Positions 7,028 through 14,553 of a DNA stretch of 20,380 nt are shown one piece after another; the stretch's first letter is position 1; every line of letters starts with the position of its first letter. The translations under genes were made by a program, and so were the position numbers. This stretch comes from a virus. The notes below the pieces were generated by a model that had not been told where the DNA came from, did no database searches, and worked only from the letters and a program-made list of their open reading frames with translations. The DNA is taken from positions 1-20,380 of the IMG/VR virus record IMGVR_UViG_3300025168_000882; one strand, 5' to 3'.

Positions 7028-7864
7028 TCACACTCCAATGTTACTCATTTGGAATATGAAATCGCCATCGCCTAGCGTAATCAACATAGGATAACCCATG
7101 TTTACTTCTGTGAAATCCCACAAAGCAATACTCACTTCGCTGTTAAGATTTTGGAATATGTATTCTAAGCCACCGTTGTATGTGGCTGTTATCGGGTCTG
7201 CTTCACAAGCGTCTACATCTATCATCGTAGTAGTTTTACCCTTAAGTTCTTTACCCACGCCTATTGATAATTTACCTTCTTCATAGGAAACACTATATTG
7301 GTTAAACTTCTGACCGTTCATAGAATCACATCTAAGCGCTTCATACATAGTAGTGCTATCAAGTCCCTCTAACAGAACTAAAGGTTCTATTATAGAACCG
7401 TCATTCTTAGTATAGGTTTTACTTTCCGCGTCTATCTTTTTTACTATATCGTTAGACTTACTGTGCCATTGACCGATAGTTTCGGGTGTATGTGGGAAAG
7501 CCCTAGCATCCGTGTTACCCGTAATAGTAGTCTGTTTACTACCACTTTTAATAGTAATTTTATCCCCTTTATTAATCACGGTTAGAACACCACCATGATA
7601 CTTGAGAACACCTAACAGATTATCTATATCAGTGATAGCGATACCTAAACCATTAGAGTTTACTGTTGTGCATGGTATTGATAAGTTTATCAAGGATGTA
7701 ACACCATCCTTTACTAAAGAACGACAATACAATCTATGTTTTTCCGGTATTAGTAAAACCGAATGTATCTGTGAGATACTTTTACCGTCAATTGTTTGCT
7801 TTCTTTGTGCTAGTTTTAACAACCATATTAAAGAATTGCATTCGACTGTTATAGAAGGTGGCAT
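7028..7864 (-). CDS. Divergent PCNA-like sliding clamp
   Basis: The 278-residue protein is rich in beta strands alternating with short helices, as expected of the clamp fold. Supporting segments are LLGVLKYHGGVLTVINKG followed by KITIKSGSKQTTI (centre), and a C-terminal run GGLEYIFQNLN, VSIALWDFTEV, MLITLGDGDFIFQMS, which parallels the end of PCNA and phage clamps (helix, strand, then P/M-L-x-I...YxLAP). It lacks a recognisable PIP-box partner motif of its own. Length is slightly above cellular PCNA (about 250). Its place between the RecA-like ATPase and PolB units, with an RFC loader nearby, makes the clamp assignment likely, though sequence similarity is weak. The start has GGAGTGA 4 nt upstream, fused to the previous stop. 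Confidence 0.6.
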   Translation of the reverse strand: MPPSITVECNSLIWLLKLAQRKQTIDGKSISQIHSVLLIPEKHRLYCRSLVKDGVTSLINLSIPCTTVNSNGLGIAITDIDNLLGVLKYHGGVLTVINKGDKITIKSGSKQTTITGNTDARAFPHTPETIGQWHSKSNDIVKKIDAESKTYTKNDGSIIEPLVLLEGLDSTTMYEALRCDSMNGQKFNQYSVSYEEGKLSIGVGKELKGKTTTMIDVDACEADPITATYNGGLEYIFQNLNSEVSIALWDFTEVNMGYPMLITLGDGDFIFQMSNIGV

Positions 7865-7868
7865 ATAA

Positions 7869-7875
7869 TCACTCC
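7869..7875 (-). promoter_or_regulatory. Ribosome-binding site GGAGTGA of the clamp gene
   Basis: GGAGTGA is 4 nt before the ATG at 7864 and contains the TGA stop of the RecA-like gene, coupling translation of the two. Confidence 0.7.
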
Positions 7876-8819
7876 GTCATAAATGGTAGACCATACCACT
7901 CTACTTTACCCGCCTTTATGCGTAATACATCGTGCGTCGTGCCAACCTTTTCTATGTTACTACCTTTCATTTCTTCAATAGTAGCCCGTATAACCCATTC
8001 GTTATCAGCAAGGCTTCTGTCTCCTTCAACACCTGCGGCGGGGTCTGCTTTCTTCATAAATCTACTCAAGAATACTTGCTGTGAGAACTTTCTCATTGTG
8101 CCTTTCTCCCATTCCGGCCTAAAGCCAACGGTCATCAAAACCTTTTTACCTGTTCCGTCATCCATATACTGTGATACAGCCTTTAGATGGAATGTGAAAT
8201 ACACCTTAGCCACATTTAAACTATGAAGCCTAGATAGAGTATTTCTATATAGACGGTTACGCTCTCTCCATTCTTTCTGATTGAATGTGCCATCCTCTGT
8301 TTCGATAATTCCCCTGTCTAATAATGAAGCACGCATAGCGTGTTCACACCATTTCAAGAATGTCGAACCGCCATCAAATATAATACCACCTATACTATCC
8401 GGTGCATCTTTTACTATATTAGCAAGAATGTTCACGTAGTATGACGTTTTATCTAGCAACGCTTTGTAATCGACATTATTCTCATCATCAAAGATAGAGT
8501 CATCTGTTTCATCGTGCAACGGTAGAACGATGATGTTATCTTGGTTCGGGTAGATATAATCTACTGTGGATTTTGCGGAGTTATCTACATCAAAAATGTA
8601 TACCTTTTTACCTTCTTTAATCTCACTGTCAAGTAATGACAGTGCCAAACCCGTCTTAGCAGTATTCTCATGTCCTATAAAGGCCGCCCTATGTGTAACT
8701 GTTTTCATCGTGTTGTTTTCAAACAACCCTCTGTAATATGCTTCATCGAACCTTGTTGTAGGTTCTGTTGTTTTACTTTTAATCTCTGTCTTGGTCGGTG
8801 TTTTATCTCCCCATGTCAT
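7869..8819 (-). CDS. RecA-fold ATPase (RadA/Sak4-like recombinase candidate)
   Basis: The 316-residue protein has a P-loop at 49-56 (GHENTAKT, with Ala where Gly is usual), a strand KVYIFDVDNS at about 72-81, and a Walker B strand GGIIFDGG ending at Asp149. An aromatic strand KVYFTFHLK follows, then a long C-terminal part with a beta hairpin. This order fits the RecA/RadA/Sak4 ATPase core. Viral Sak4-type proteins promote strand annealing or exchange with an SSB. There is no N-terminal helix-hairpin-helix domain as in cellular RadA. It opens a unit with the sliding clamp and an HTH protein, consistent with recombination-dependent replication. Start: the ATG at 8819, 15 nt from the promoter box. 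A KaiC/Rad55-like regulator is an alternative. Confidence 0.7.
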   Translation of the reverse strand: MTWGDKTPTKTEIKSKTTEPTTRFDEAYYRGLFENNTMKTVTHRAAFIGHENTAKTGLALSLLDSEIKEGKKVYIFDVDNSAKSTVDYIYPNQDNIIVLPLHDETDDSIFDDENNVDYKALLDKTSYYVNILANIVKDAPDSIGGIIFDGGSTFLKWCEHAMRASLLDRGIIETEDGTFNQKEWRERNRLYRNTLSRLHSLNVAKVYFTFHLKAVSQYMDDGTGKKVLMTVGFRPEWEKGTMRKFSQQVFLSRFMKKADPAAGVEGDRSLADNEWVIRATIEEMKGSNIEKVGTTHDVLRIKAGKVEWYGLPFMTE

Positions 8820-8833
8820 ATATATCCCTCATT

Positions 8834-8849
8834 TGATTACGGTTATAAA
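8834..8849 (-). promoter_or_regulatory. Conserved 16-base promoter box (RecA-like/clamp unit)
   Basis: Perfect minus-strand TTTATAACCGTAATCA just after the GroEL stop, 15 nt from the ATG at 8819. A GAGGGAT lies between box and start and may serve read-through transcripts. Confidence 0.8.
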
Positions 8850-8854
8850 CCTTC

Positions 8855-10381
8855 TTATTCTCTAGGTGCTATGATAGCGGCATCGGTCATTAGAACCAAT
8901 GCGGCAACAGACACGGCACTCTCTAAACTGTTGATAACTACGTTAACAGGGTCATAGACCCCATCATCTTTAGCCTTTCTCATTTCTCCGGTCTTACCAC
9001 ACATATAATACGCCTTACCGAGAGAAAACCTAGTGTTTTCCGCACCACTATTCGATACAATAGTAGTTATAGGTGTTAGCAAACCGTTTACAAACAGTTC
9101 AAAAACATCACCGTCATACCCTGCTTTTCGTAACGCTTGCGCCGCATGATATAATGTTGCACCACCGCCGATGACAACACCGGCTTCAAGAGCATGACGA
9201 CAAGCGTTAACTGCATCATCCACTCTCTCTTTTCTTTCGACCTGCTCAACTTCGGTAGCACCCCCAACATAAATTGTTGAGATGCCCGTAGTAAGTCTTG
9301 ATAGACGATTATTCATTTGTTCTGCTAACCATTCGTGTTCAGCACCTTCTATATTCTGCATCAAGGTAATTAAATGTTTATCATTACCCATGACTTTCCT
9401 GCTTATGACTGTGCTTCTAGCACTAGCCTCTATACGCTCTGCATCTCCTATCATATTTGGTTTTATATCACCGATAGTTTCTTTTAAGGTAGTAGAAAGT
9501 AATTTAGCACCTGTCAACGCCGCTATATCTTCAAGCCACGCTTGTTTTTGTTCGTGCATACCACTAGGTTTAATAACACAAGCACTTATTTTACCCTGAA
9601 CTATATTAACTAAAAGATTTTGTATCATCTTTGGGTTATAATCAGCACAGAAAAATACAATAGGTCTACCCTCTTTAACCGCTATTTCTAAAGAAGGTAA
9701 TAATGTATTAAAACTTTCCAATTTTTCAGTAGTGCATACTACAAAAGAATTATCTAAGATACATTTACCTCTAGGTGAATTAGCCATTAGATTATGAGCA
9801 TAACCTGCGTTGACTTCCATACCGGAACTATCTTTAATATACGTCTGTGTAGTGGGAGATGTTTCTATTGTTATAGCACCCTTTGAACCCACTTCATTAA
9901 CTACATCAGCAATCATTACACCTAACTCTTCGTCGTTATTCGCGGCAATAGTAGCCACATCTTTCAAATCAAAGTCTGTTATACTTTCATCTCTAAGATA
10001 TTCAATAGTTTGTTCTAAGAAATCTTTAAACTCATCTCTTATTTGTAAGGGCGACGTTCCTTTCTCCATCAGAGATAATGAACCATTACACAATGTCTGT
10101 GCTATTAATGTTGCGCTTGTAGTTCCATCACCGGATTTCTCCTGTGCTTCTGATGCTACTTCCTTCAACAAATCAATACCCATTTGTATGTAAGGGTCTC
10201 TATCGGTTATTGCTCTCGCTATTGTTACACCATCATTAAGAATGACGGGCGCACCAATAGGATTTTGTATAATCACTGTTCTCGCGTTAGCACCCAAAGT
10301 CCCTTTGATAGAGTTCGCTACTTTGTTTACCCCTATAAGTAATTTTGAGCGTGCTTCTGTTCCTGTTAATATCGTTTCCAT
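8855..10381 (-). CDS. groL: Group I chaperonin GroEL
   Basis: The 508-residue protein follows bacterial GroEL through all three domains: LGANART near 29 (equivalent of LGPKGRN, altered), GAPVILNDGVTIAR (Asp50 equivalent to Asp52), GDGTTSAT (Asp85 equivalent to Asp87), IAANNDEELG, GAITIE, the apical ADYNPKMIQNLL and AWLEDIAALTGA, then VGGATEVE and VDDAVNACRHALEAGVV-GGG with the catalytic Asp of the 398 position. It is a group I type, not the archaeal thermosome. The Gly/Met-rich C-terminal tail is missing; it ends IIAPRE. The frame is open to 10480, but the ATG at 10381 with AGGTGA 4 nt upstream, overlapping the GroES stop, gives the correct N-terminus. Likely job: folding abundant viral proteins with the adjacent GroES. 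Confidence 0.96.
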   Translation of the reverse strand: METILTGTEARSKLLIGVNKVANSIKGTLGANARTVIIQNPIGAPVILNDGVTIARAITDRDPYIQMGIDLLKEVASEAQEKSGDGTTSATLIAQTLCNGSLSLMEKGTSPLQIRDEFKDFLEQTIEYLRDESITDFDLKDVATIAANNDEELGVMIADVVNEVGSKGAITIETSPTTQTYIKDSSGMEVNAGYAHNLMANSPRGKCILDNSFVVCTTEKLESFNTLLPSLEIAVKEGRPIVFFCADYNPKMIQNLLVNIVQGKISACVIKPSGMHEQKQAWLEDIAALTGAKLLSTTLKETIGDIKPNMIGDAERIEASARSTVISRKVMGNDKHLITLMQNIEGAEHEWLAEQMNNRLSRLTTGISTIYVGGATEVEQVERKERVDDAVNACRHALEAGVVIGGGATLYHAAQALRKAGYDGDVFELFVNGLLTPITTIVSNSGAENTRFSLGKAYYMCGKTGEMRKAKDDGVYDPVNVVINSLESAVSVAALVLMTDAAIIAPRE

Positions 10382-10384
10382 TTT

Positions 10385-10391
10385 ATCACCT
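10385..10391 (-). promoter_or_regulatory. Ribosome-binding site AGGTGAT fixing the GroEL start
   Basis: AGGTGAT stands a few bases before the ATG at 10381 and overlaps the TAG stop of GroES, coupling the pair and ruling against the upstream in-frame start at 10480. Confidence 0.7.
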
Positions 10392-10707
10392 AAAGATAAT
10401 TGTCGTGTAAGTCTTGTTCTTGGTATAATTCGCCGTTGACGTATATACCGAACTCGTTGTCTAAAGAAGAGACCGCACATATTTTACTGTAATGTAAAAC
10501 ATAAATACCATCTGTCCTTTCGGGATGAAGAGAGGAAAGTATAGCATCATCTGATAAGACTACACTATCTCCTACTGTCAATTCGCTTGCTACTTGCTTA
10601 CCTATTGAATGTATCGTATACATAGTGTCGGTTATCAGACCACTATTACTAACACTTTCATGGCTCTCTAGCAGAACAAACTCCCCAACGGCTCTCCAAC
10701 CATTCAT
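10390..10707 (-). CDS. groS: GroES-like co-chaperonin
   Basis: The 105-residue protein aligns with the GroES fold: WRAVGEFVLLE (first strand), a short SNSGLITDTMYT in place of the mobile loop, IHSIGKQV...LTVGDSVVLSDDAI (matching VLAVGxG...VKVGDxVxF), and YVLHYSKICAVSS (matching the VLIMSESDILAI end). About 25 extra residues follow at the C-terminus. Sequence identity is low, as with viral co-chaperonins such as T4 gp31, but its position directly before GroEL makes the call strong. The frame starts with GTG at 10722; the ATG at 10707 is preferred because the GTG lies within the previous gene and the homology begins after the ATG. It caps GroEL and encloses the substrate. Confidence 0.82.
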   Translation of the reverse strand: MNGWRAVGEFVLLESHESVSNSGLITDTMYTIHSIGKQVASELTVGDSVVLSDDAILSSLHPERTDGIYVLHYSKICAVSSLDNEFGIYVNGELYQEQDLHDNYL

Positions 10708-10709
10708 AC

Positions 10710-11891
10710 TCAAGCATCCCACCCATCAGTAGAATTGTCATCACCAAAGTCAGGTGCGGCCATTTGTGCTACTTCGTCAAAAGCCCACCAACCGTTTACA
10801 CTCATTCTATCTTCACCTTCACGGCTTCTCCATGCTTGACCGTGTAGTAGTAATTTTGTTCCGACACCAAAGGAAGGTATCTCATCACAGTAAACATCTA
10901 TTGTTCCGGCCATTGATGTAATATCTACATCACCGCATACAAGAATAGCACCGCCTTTATCTCTAGGGTCAATGTGTATTACTTCTGCTACTGTTGCACA
11001 GGTTCTATCCCACCAACCTTCTTTACCGTTAAAGTTATCGTAGTAAGCACCCAAAGCACCTAAGTTAGATAGCATATTTTCATCACCAATAATAGCAGGT
11101 AACATATCTACCGGCGAACCGCTAAACATAGACACTAATTCAGGATTAAGAGTAGGTAATGAAACATCTAAGTTCATATAACATCTATTATTCTTACCTG
11201 TTTTTAGGGGAATAGTAAGTGGAGTAAAGGTAGGGAATTGACGGTCAGCCGCCTGTCCGTTACCGCTTACAGTAAACACCTGTGGTTCACCTGTCGAACC
11301 TTGTGGTCGGCCATAGAATAATGAAGTTCTTTCTCTCTCATCTTGAGGTCGAGGCGCACCATACTTGAAGTTAGCATCTCCGCTAGGGAAGGTAGGGTTA
11401 TTCTTATCCCACACTACATAGAATTGTGTGTTGCCATCCAATGGCATAACGTGTTTTGGTAGTGAAGTAACATCACTTTCTGTCCCAAACCCGAACATCT
11501 CTGCCGCAAGTCTAGTGTATGTCCCGTCATTATTATTCTCAAACAGCACTACTGCACCGCTATTGACTAAAGCCATCCTTACTTCTTGAGGTGCGGAAAT
11601 CATTTGGTTCTTCATTTTATTGTAAAGTATTTTACCCCATTCTTTAGGTCGTGGGACAGAGATAAACATACCTTCGTATGTATCAGCACCGGCTCTACGC
11701 ATTCTCGCATTTTCAGTAGTAATGTTTCTTCCTGCTACTCTAAGAGCAAGGATAAAACAATCTTCATCAGAGCGACCGGCATTCTTCCATGCCGCCCCCT
11801 GTTCTGCGAGGACAGCGTTAGCCCTCTCTTGCACCATCTCCGGTGCGACGTTCAGCGTTTTCGCAATATTATTTAACATATCATTAGTCAT
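10710..11891 (-). CDS. Putative OB-fold ssDNA-binding protein (RPA-like)
   Basis: The 393-residue protein starts with a helical segment (residues 1-60, with KTLNVAPEMVQERANAVLAE), then has beta-rich regions that look like OB folds: AGADTYEGMFISVPRP at about 66-81, and a C-terminal GGAILVCGDVDITSMAGTID...VGTKLLLHGQAWRS segment typical of OB strands 1-5. The very end is acidic (DFGDDNSTDGWDA), as in many SSBs that recruit partners through an acidic tail. This supports an RPA/SSB role; no zinc finger is seen and sequence similarity is too weak for certainty. It heads the unit with GroES and GroEL. Its start has AAGGTGA about 7 nt upstream and a longer leader than the other promoters. Confidence 0.5.
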   Translation of the reverse strand: MTNDMLNNIAKTLNVAPEMVQERANAVLAEQGAAWKNAGRSDEDCFILALRVAGRNITTENARMRRAGADTYEGMFISVPRPKEWGKILYNKMKNQMISAPQEVRMALVNSGAVVLFENNNDGTYTRLAAEMFGFGTESDVTSLPKHVMPLDGNTQFYVVWDKNNPTFPSGDANFKYGAPRPQDERERTSLFYGRPQGSTGEPQVFTVSGNGQAADRQFPTFTPLTIPLKTGKNNRCYMNLDVSLPTLNPELVSMFSGSPVDMLPAIIGDENMLSNLGALGAYYDNFNGKEGWWDRTCATVAEVIHIDPRDKGGAILVCGDVDITSMAGTIDVYCDEIPSFGVGTKLLLHGQAWRSREGEDRMSVNGWWAFDEVAQMAAPDFGDDNSTDGWDA

Positions 11892-11921
11892 GTTTGTTCA
11901 CCTTATTATTCTTTCGTCGAT

Positions 11922-11937
11922 TGATTACGGTTATAAA
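11922..11937 (-). promoter_or_regulatory. Conserved 16-base promoter box (SSB-like/GroES/GroEL unit)
   Basis: Perfect TTTATAACCGTAATCA immediately after the RFC stop. Here the box ends 31 nt from the ATG at 11891, 16 nt more than elsewhere, leaving room for a leader with AAGGTGA. Confidence 0.8.
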
Positions 11938-11938
11938 C

Positions 11939-12817
11939 CTATCCCACCATCATTCGGACAAAGTTAGCCTTGACAATAAACTCATCAACACCATCTATTA
12001 TGTCCCTTTCCGCCGCAATAGCCGCATCAATCACACGAAGTTTATTTTGGGTCGAGGCTTCACCATCAACCGCATCTGTAAAGATAGCACGAACAACCGA
12101 GCGTGTATCTTCATCCTTTAGCATAGTATAACTACTATTAAAATTGTTATCTTTAAAACATAGTTTTAAGAAAGAAATACTATCGAAGTCTAACTCTCCT
12201 AAACTTCTAACGAATTGTGATGCACCAATGGGTTCATCGAAGGAAGCATACGCTTGTAATGCGTTAATAGCATTTCTCATGTCTCCTAAATTGGCTTTGC
12301 ATATTTGACGCAATTGCGTCTCTGTAATACCTACATTTTCTGCACCACAGATATATTCTAACCTACCCATCATAGCATCTATTTGTGGTGGTATTATTTC
12401 TATGTTTAAACAACGAGACTTAATCCATTGTGTTACTTTACTCTCATCGTTACAAGTAAGAATAAAGAAGCCTTGTGCATTCTCTATCACACCTTTCAAA
12501 GCACCCTGTGCTTCGGGTGTCAATTGGTCTGCTTCGTCTAATAATATAATCTGTTTGTAATTACCGGAACGTGTCAAAGGAATTAACTCTTCTTCAACGA
12601 ATGCTATACCTCTAGTTTTCTTAGAGGAAGCATTGAATATATGTAATTGATAACCTAACTGATTTGCTAGAACATAAGCAATAGTAGTCTTGCCTGTTCC
12701 TGCGCCCCTACTATGTAGTAACAAGTGTTGCATACTTTCTGCCAAATGATTTAGATGTTTAATACCACCAATACACTCTTCAAAAGTAGCAGGTCTATAT
12801 TTGTTCGCCCAAAGCAT
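11939..12817 (-). CDS. rfcS: Clamp loader ATPase, RFC small-subunit type
   Basis: The 292-residue AAA+ protein begins LWANKYRPATFEECIG, the hallmark N-terminus of RFC small subunits, and carries a Walker A GAGTGKTT (38-45), Walker B LLDEADQL (Asp94-Asp97), a sensor strand FFILTCNDESK and the SRC arginine-finger motif (Ser134-Arg135-Cys136). The C-terminal collar is shorter than in cellular RFC-S (about 320 residues). It loads the sliding clamp at primer ends with ATP. No RFC large subunit is in the window; the loader may be a homo-oligomer like T4 gp44, with a small partner elsewhere. The gene has its own promoter box 15 nt from the ATG and forms a single-gene unit. Confidence 0.95.
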   Translation of the reverse strand: MLWANKYRPATFEECIGGIKHLNHLAESMQHLLLHSRGAGTGKTTIAYVLANQLGYQLHIFNASSKKTRGIAFVEEELIPLTRSGNYKQIILLDEADQLTPEAQGALKGVIENAQGFFILTCNDESKVTQWIKSRCLNIEIIPPQIDAMMGRLEYICGAENVGITETQLRQICKANLGDMRNAINALQAYASFDEPIGASQFVRSLGELDFDSISFLKLCFKDNNFNSSYTMLKDEDTRSVVRAIFTDAVDGEASTQNKLRVIDAAIAAERDIIDGVDEFIVKANFVRMMVG

Positions 12818-12831
12818 ATCTAACCGTCGTT

Positions 12832-12847
12832 TGATTACGGTTATAAA
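12832..12847 (-). promoter_or_regulatory. Conserved 16-base promoter box (RFC unit)
   Basis: Perfect TTTATAACCGTAATCA abutting the TAG stop of the upstream gene, ending 15 nt before the ATG at 12817. Confidence 0.8.
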
Positions 12848-13183
12848 CTATCTGATTGTCTTTTCAGCGAGGTAAGCCAACCCACTGTCATATAAATCTA
12901 CTATCTCAGCATGACTACGTGTTCCCATACGTTCATTATTTCTTTTCTCTACCATAACAGCGAGCATGAGTCCTGAAAGAACACCTCTAATGAAATCGTC
13001 CGATAGTATGAACATTTCTTCTTCAAACTCTTCTTCTTCAAAGGCTTGGAATAAAAAGGAACGTATGAGAGAAGCGTCAAACATATTTTCTTGGGTCAAT
13101 ATTCTACTGAAATCTACTTGGCTATCAGTCTTTAACATTCCTCTAATTATAGTATCAATGTCGTCGCGCATCTGTTCTACCAT
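12848..13183 (-). CDS. Acidic helical protein of unknown function
   Basis: The predicted 111-residue product is mostly alpha-helical and acidic, with a dense run of Glu at about 47-57 (FEEEEFEEEMF) followed by a hydrophobic helix GVLSGLMLAVMVEKR that is too polar around it to be a clear membrane segment. No motif identifies a family. The start is uncertain: ATGs at 13192 and 13183 are both in frame. The ATG at 13183 is preferred because AGGA at 13192-13198 is spaced better for it and it has the TTAATATG context common in this region. It follows the winged-helix/zinc gene by 24 bp and is probably cotranscribed with it. Confidence 0.65.
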   Translation of the reverse strand: MVEQMRDDIDTIIRGMLKTDSQVDFSRILTQENMFDASLIRSFLFQAFEEEEFEEEMFILSDDFIRGVLSGLMLAVMVEKRNNERMGTRSHAEIVDLYDSGLAYLAEKTIR

Positions 13184-13207
13184 ATTAATCATTTCCTAAC
13201 TGTTGTA

Positions 13208-13606
13208 TTAACCCTTTCTAAGACAATGTAAACACATCTCTGTTTCCGGTGGAAAAACACGTATCTTCCCACAGCGACATTGATGCGCTGTCTCACGTTG
13301 CTTAGGTGTCATAACGGTTGGACTACGGGTATAAACTATTTCATCACGATGTTGAATCAATTCGCGGTCAATATCGTATACTAGATGTTTGGCTTTGATA
13401 CCAACAGCATTTTCTACTAACTCAGAACCCACCGCTATTATCTGTGGATTCTTAGAGAGAAGTGCTGAAAGGCTATGAGGTGAAGGAACAGCACGCACAT
13501 TCTTTTCGCTAGATAACTTTTGTGCTACACCCTCTTTTGTCATAGCACCATGTTCCCATAGTATATCAACTATAAGTCTACGGACTCTTCGGTTATTTGC
13601 ACTCAT
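13208..13606 (-). CDS. Winged-helix DNA-binding protein with C-terminal zinc knuckle
   Basis: The 132-residue protein begins with a winged-helix pattern (RRLIVDILWEHGAMTKEGVA, then a helix SLSALLSKNPQIIAVG as recognition helix and wing). Its last 25 residues contain CRCGK and CLHCLRKG, a CxC...CxxC zinc knuckle. This architecture fits a small transcription regulator. It starts 26-27 nt after a TATA-like TTATAA, with no Shine-Dalgarno, so it is likely leaderless. The TATA element overlaps the stop codon of the membrane-protein gene upstream. The specific target cannot be read from sequence. Confidence 0.75.
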   Translation of the reverse strand: MSANNRRVRRLIVDILWEHGAMTKEGVAQKLSSEKNVRAVPSPHSLSALLSKNPQIIAVGSELVENAVGIKAKHLVYDIDRELIQHRDEIVYTRSPTVMTPKQRETAHQCRCGKIRVFPPETEMCLHCLRKG

Positions 13607-13627
13607 GTATAAGTGTTAGCGTATAGG

Positions 13628-13637
13628 TATTATAAGT
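13628..13637 (-). promoter_or_regulatory. TATA-like promoter overlapping an upstream stop codon
   Basis: Minus-strand CTTATAATAC, with TTATAA centred 26.5 nt before the ATG at 13606. The TAA of the gene at 13630-13848 is part of it. The CCGTAATCA tail is not conserved here. Confidence 0.55.
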
Positions 13638-13848
13638 CGTTCCCTACATCAGCCCAAAATACGCCATCTGCGAAGGAGTTTTGTTGATATTCACCACACG
13701 GACTGAGGGGTGTGTCGCAAGCGTCTTGTTTAATAAGAATTACTCTGTTCTCAAAAAACTTTTGTAACATCTCATCAACAAATAAAGCAAGGAAACCTAA
13801 CCCTAAAAAGGAAAATACACAGAAAAGATTCGACCATATTATATCCAC
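13630..13848 (-). CDS. Small single-pass membrane protein
   Basis: The 72-residue product starts with GTG at 13848, overlapping the previous gene by 10 bp. Residues 6-25 (WSNLFCVFSFLGLGFLALFV) form a hydrophobic helix, followed by a polar region with NRVILIKQDACDTPLSPCGEY. It looks like a small N-anchored membrane protein with two cysteines outside the helix. No ATG is available before residue 27, which would remove the membrane segment, so the GTG is accepted with caution. The function is unknown; small membrane proteins in viral early regions often modify the host envelope or host metabolism, but nothing here shows which. Confidence 0.6.
   Translation of the reverse strand: MDIIWSNLFCVFSFLGLGFLALFVDEMLQKFFENRVILIKQDACDTPLSPCGEYQQNSFADGVFWADVGNDL
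13712..13724 (+). repeat. 13-bp repeat GTGTCGCAAGCGT, copy 1
   Basis: This GC-rich 13-mer occurs three times in the same orientation, each time inside a different minus-strand gene, reading Ala-Cys-Asp-Thr. Copy 1 is in the small membrane-protein gene. Confidence 0.6.
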
Positions 13849-14504
13849 TTATGTTGCCTCTGTTTGGTTTTACGCATACCTTTCGGTATGTTACCATTGT
13901 CTCTAACTTTATTGGCTACGGTTATAGAGTTTTCTAAAAGTATCTCCCAATGTTTATCAGTCCTACGAAACAATTCCGGCTTTTCTTTTACCGTTACTTT
14001 CTTTTTAGGCCATTCTACTCTTTTACGGGAAGGTTTTATACCATACACTAAAGATGCTTTAAGATACTTTTCCGGTAAAAAGTAAAGAACCTTTGCTACC
14101 CTTCTCCACATTTCAATATCACTTACATTGGCTTTGAGAAACCAAAGTAACAAAGCAGTAGGTTGGTCTTTATAGAATGCTTTAACCCTATTTCTATCTT
14201 CCCAATTAACCATGCCCCTCACCAACATGAAAGTTTCGTTGTTGTCTTTCTTTTTTAGGTTGTCGTCAATAACACATAATTCTTTAGCCTTCTTAGACAG
14301 TTTAGGTAGTTTTTCCGTAACTATAACCAATTTATTCTGTATCAAAGGAGACCAAATAATCACATCATCAGAAGAAAATTTATTACTATGTAATATATAT
14401 GTAGTTTCTTTTAAGGTAGGAATACTGTCTATCATACCGTGCATAATAATTTCATTGTCGCTACGGAAAGGTGTCTCGTCATTTGTAAATATTATAATGC
14501 TCAT
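13839..14504 (-). CDS. Unknown protein, possible clamp-loader accessory
   Basis: The 221-residue product begins MSIIIFTNDETPF at the ATG at 14504 (the frame opens earlier at a TTG at 14516), with GGGGG just upstream. Its middle contains SPLIQNKLVIVTEKLPKLSK and LKKKDNNETFMLVRG, then a helical region (LLLWFLKANVSDIEMWRRVA) and a basic stretch KPSRKRVEWPKKK. The first part recalls the domain of DNA polymerase III delta-type subunits where a strand LVIV precedes lysine-rich helices, and its size is like the T4 gp62 clamp-loader partner. This is only a weak resemblance; no ATPase motif is present. It has its own TATA box about 45 nt upstream. Confidence 0.6.
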   Translation of the reverse strand: MSIIIFTNDETPFRSDNEIIMHGMIDSIPTLKETTYILHSNKFSSDDVIIWSPLIQNKLVIVTEKLPKLSKKAKELCVIDDNLKKKDNNETFMLVRGMVNWEDRNRVKAFYKDQPTALLLWFLKANVSDIEMWRRVAKVLYFLPEKYLKASLVYGIKPSRKRVEWPKKKVTVKEKPELFRRTDKHWEILLENSITVANKVRDNGNIPKGMRKTKQRQHKWI

Positions 14505-14545
14505 ACCCCCTTTCAATTTTTTTAGTCAATTTTTTCCAAACCATG

Positions 14546-14553
14546 TTTATAAA
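14546..14553 (-). promoter_or_regulatory. TATA-like promoter of the 13839-14504 gene
   Basis: Minus-strand TTTATAAA is centred about 45 nt before the ATG at 14504, leaving a short leader of about 18 nt containing GGGGG. The TAA stop of the upstream gene lies inside it. Confidence 0.5.

Noticed and set aside
9088-9270. Minus-strand frame inside groL (60 codons), and many plus-strand frames opposite the minus genes
   Set aside because: They are shadows of real coding sequence, with no ribosome site, promoter or recognisable protein pattern.
8855-10381. Thermosome (group II chaperonin) instead of GroEL
   Set aside because: The sequence follows GroEL motif by motif (GAPxxxxDGVxxAR, MGxxxxKEVASxA, GDGTTxAT, VGGATEVE) and it is paired with a GroES-like gene.
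13321-13336. GACTACGGGTATAAAC, similar to the promoter box
   Set aside because: It lies inside the coding region of the winged-helix/zinc gene with no start codon at the expected distance and several mismatches.
13915-13930. GGCTACGGTTATAGAG, similar to the promoter box
   Set aside because: It is inside the 13839-14504 gene. The downstream GTG at 13848 is too far (about 67 nt) for the fixed spacing, and the TATA part is degraded.
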